From contig JAIQET010000001.1 in assembly GCA_020073645.1 (NCBI GenBank), forward strand, positions 264,093 to 328,092: DNA of 64,000 bases. Direction: 5' to 3'. This DNA is from Terriglobia bacterium. GTDB taxonomy: Bacteria > Acidobacteriota > Terriglobia > Terriglobales > Acidobacteriaceae. Shown here one piece after another: positions 63,247 to 64,000 of this stretch. The stretch's first letter is position 1. Each line of letters begins with the position of its first letter. The position numbers and the translations under genes were made by a program. Below the pieces are notes generated by a model. It was not told the origin of the DNA. It saw only the letters and a list, made by a program, of their open reading frames with translations, and did no database searches.

Positions 63247-64000
63247 CGGGGTCGAACAGTTTCTTGTATTCGTCGAGCGCGAAGCGGTCCGTCATCCCGG
63301 CGATGTAATCGGCGACCACTCGCGCAATCGGCTCGCCGTCGCGCTCGTGGAGGATCAGTACGTGGCCGGGCATCTGGCGCGGCTCACTCATATAGGCGTT
63401 GAACAGGCGCTCGAGCACCCTGCCCGCCTTTTCCGTCATCCGGATCACCCGGTAATGCCGGTAGAGCCGCTCGCGCATGATCTCCTTCAACTCGCGGACC
63501 TGCGAGGCCATCGCGGACGCGAAAACCGCGAGCGCCCTGCCCGCCTTTCTCACCTCGTCGACGCTCCCGATCCCGCCGCGCTCCAGTTCCGCCGCGATGT
63601 TCTCGAGCAGGTCCGTCGCCATCGCGTCGATTATCCGCCGGACCGTCTGATAGCGCTCGATGTTGAGGTCCTGGGCCGGCGCAGCGCGCTTGGCCTGCGC
63701 GTTGGCCTCGCGATACAGGCGTGATTGCTCGAGATCCTCCACCGCGAGCATCCCGGCCTTGAGCCCGTCGTCAACGTCGTGACCGAGGTATGCGATTTCG
63801 TCGGCGAGGTCCACTATCTGCGCTTCCAGACACGGATAGGCCGCGAGATCGAATTCCCGCGCGGCCGGGCGATCCTTGAAGTGCGAGTGCTTGATGATCC
63901 CTTCGCGGACCTCGAAGGTCAGGTTGAGCCCGCGCAGGTTCGGATAGCGCACCTCGAACCAGTCCACGGTCCTGAGGCTCTGCGCATTATGGTCGAAACC
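63233..64000 (-). CDS. Deoxyguanosinetriphosphate triphosphohydrolase-like protein (partial, 5' end outside the window)
   Basis: The frame is open to the window edge and reads GFDHNAQSLRTVDWFEVRYPNL there, so the start and the N-terminal HD metal motif lie beyond 64000. Visible blocks are LNLTFEVREGIIKHS, VDLADEIAYLGHDVDDGLKAG (metal-binding Asp and the active-site helix) and the long helical C-terminus. Known role: cleaves dNTPs to nucleoside and tripolyphosphate. It ends at 63233 and couples to the TPR gene. Confidence 0.88.
   Translation of the reverse strand, partial: GFDHNAQSLRTVDWFEVRYPNLRGLNLTFEVREGIIKHSHFKDRPAAREFDLAAYPCLEAQIVDLADEIAYLGHDVDDGLKAGMLAVEDLEQSRLYREANAQAKRAAPAQDLNIERYQTVRRIIDAMATDLLENIAAELERGGIGSVDEVRKAGRALAVFASAMASQVRELKEIMRERLYRHYRVIRMTEKAGRVLERLFNAYMSEPRQMPGHVLILHERDGEPIARVVADYIAGMTDRFALDEYKKLFDPDERV

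Noticed and set aside
1..64000. CRISPR arrays, prophage genes and rRNA or tRNA genes
   Set aside because: I found no regularly spaced direct repeats with unique spacers, no structural phage genes, and no rRNA or tRNA signatures.

Overview
The window looks like a chromosomal segment of a soil or sediment bacterium of the Acidobacteriota (a Terriglobia/Koribacter-like lineage is my best guess). This is inferred from style and content, not from a marker gene search. The clues are a Gram-negative envelope gene set (TonB-type protein, OmpA-like lipoprotein, orphan MlaF-type ATPase), many small predicted lipoproteins, a DUF3488/transglutaminase protein, and intergenic spaces packed with palindromic and short-period repeats. 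GC is high, coding density is high, and most genes are housekeeping.

Layout. 0.1-9.5 kb: a DedA-rhodanese fusion interrupted by an in-frame TGA exactly at the catalytic cysteine codon, a CYTH protein, a LytS/LytR-type two-component pair, a GT39-like glycosyltransferase, a degenerate M1 peptidase with TPRs, a thioesterase, fabH and the small SRP RNA. 9.7-27.4 kb: a transglutaminase protein, an outer membrane protein, then a long co-directional run rimO-yacG-RAYT-pgpA-NHL protein-cinA-thpR-plsY-gpsA-HD-GYP-ftsY-ribD-ribE, which contains three phospholipid genes (pgpA, plsY, gpsA) and both an SRP receptor and riboflavin genes, followed by mlaF-like and mobA on the other strand. 27.5-41.3 kb: PilZ protein, BON lipoprotein, cytochrome c, pilD with a PAS protein, several envelope proteins, a VapBC-like pair, uvrC with a REP-like double hairpin inside its coding sequence, and TolB-like and M50-like proteins. 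41.4-59.4 kb: MscS channel, a decayed 1.2 kb stretch, a BadF/BcrAD-type kinase, two transporters, TonB-like protein, a frameshifted M48 protease, dinB, glgA, rsmA and a Memo-family protein. 59.4-64.0 kb: a mosaic of broken genes (DUF1801, DUF3800, IS1595-type transposase remnant), a MazEF-like module between 82-bp direct repeats, then a TPR gene and a dGTPase that runs off the end. This last part differs in style and may be an island or an assembly junction.

The best candidate for something new is the DedA-rhodanese protein at 102-1070. The frame stays open and protein-like past the TGA, and a small hairpin lies 16 nt after it, so selenocysteine in the rhodanese active site is a real possibility. 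A second theme is a REP/RAYT system: a RAYT transposase gene carries translated REPs at both ends and is translationally coupled to yacG and pgpA. Related REP-like hairpins are scattered through the window and one lies in frame inside uvrC.
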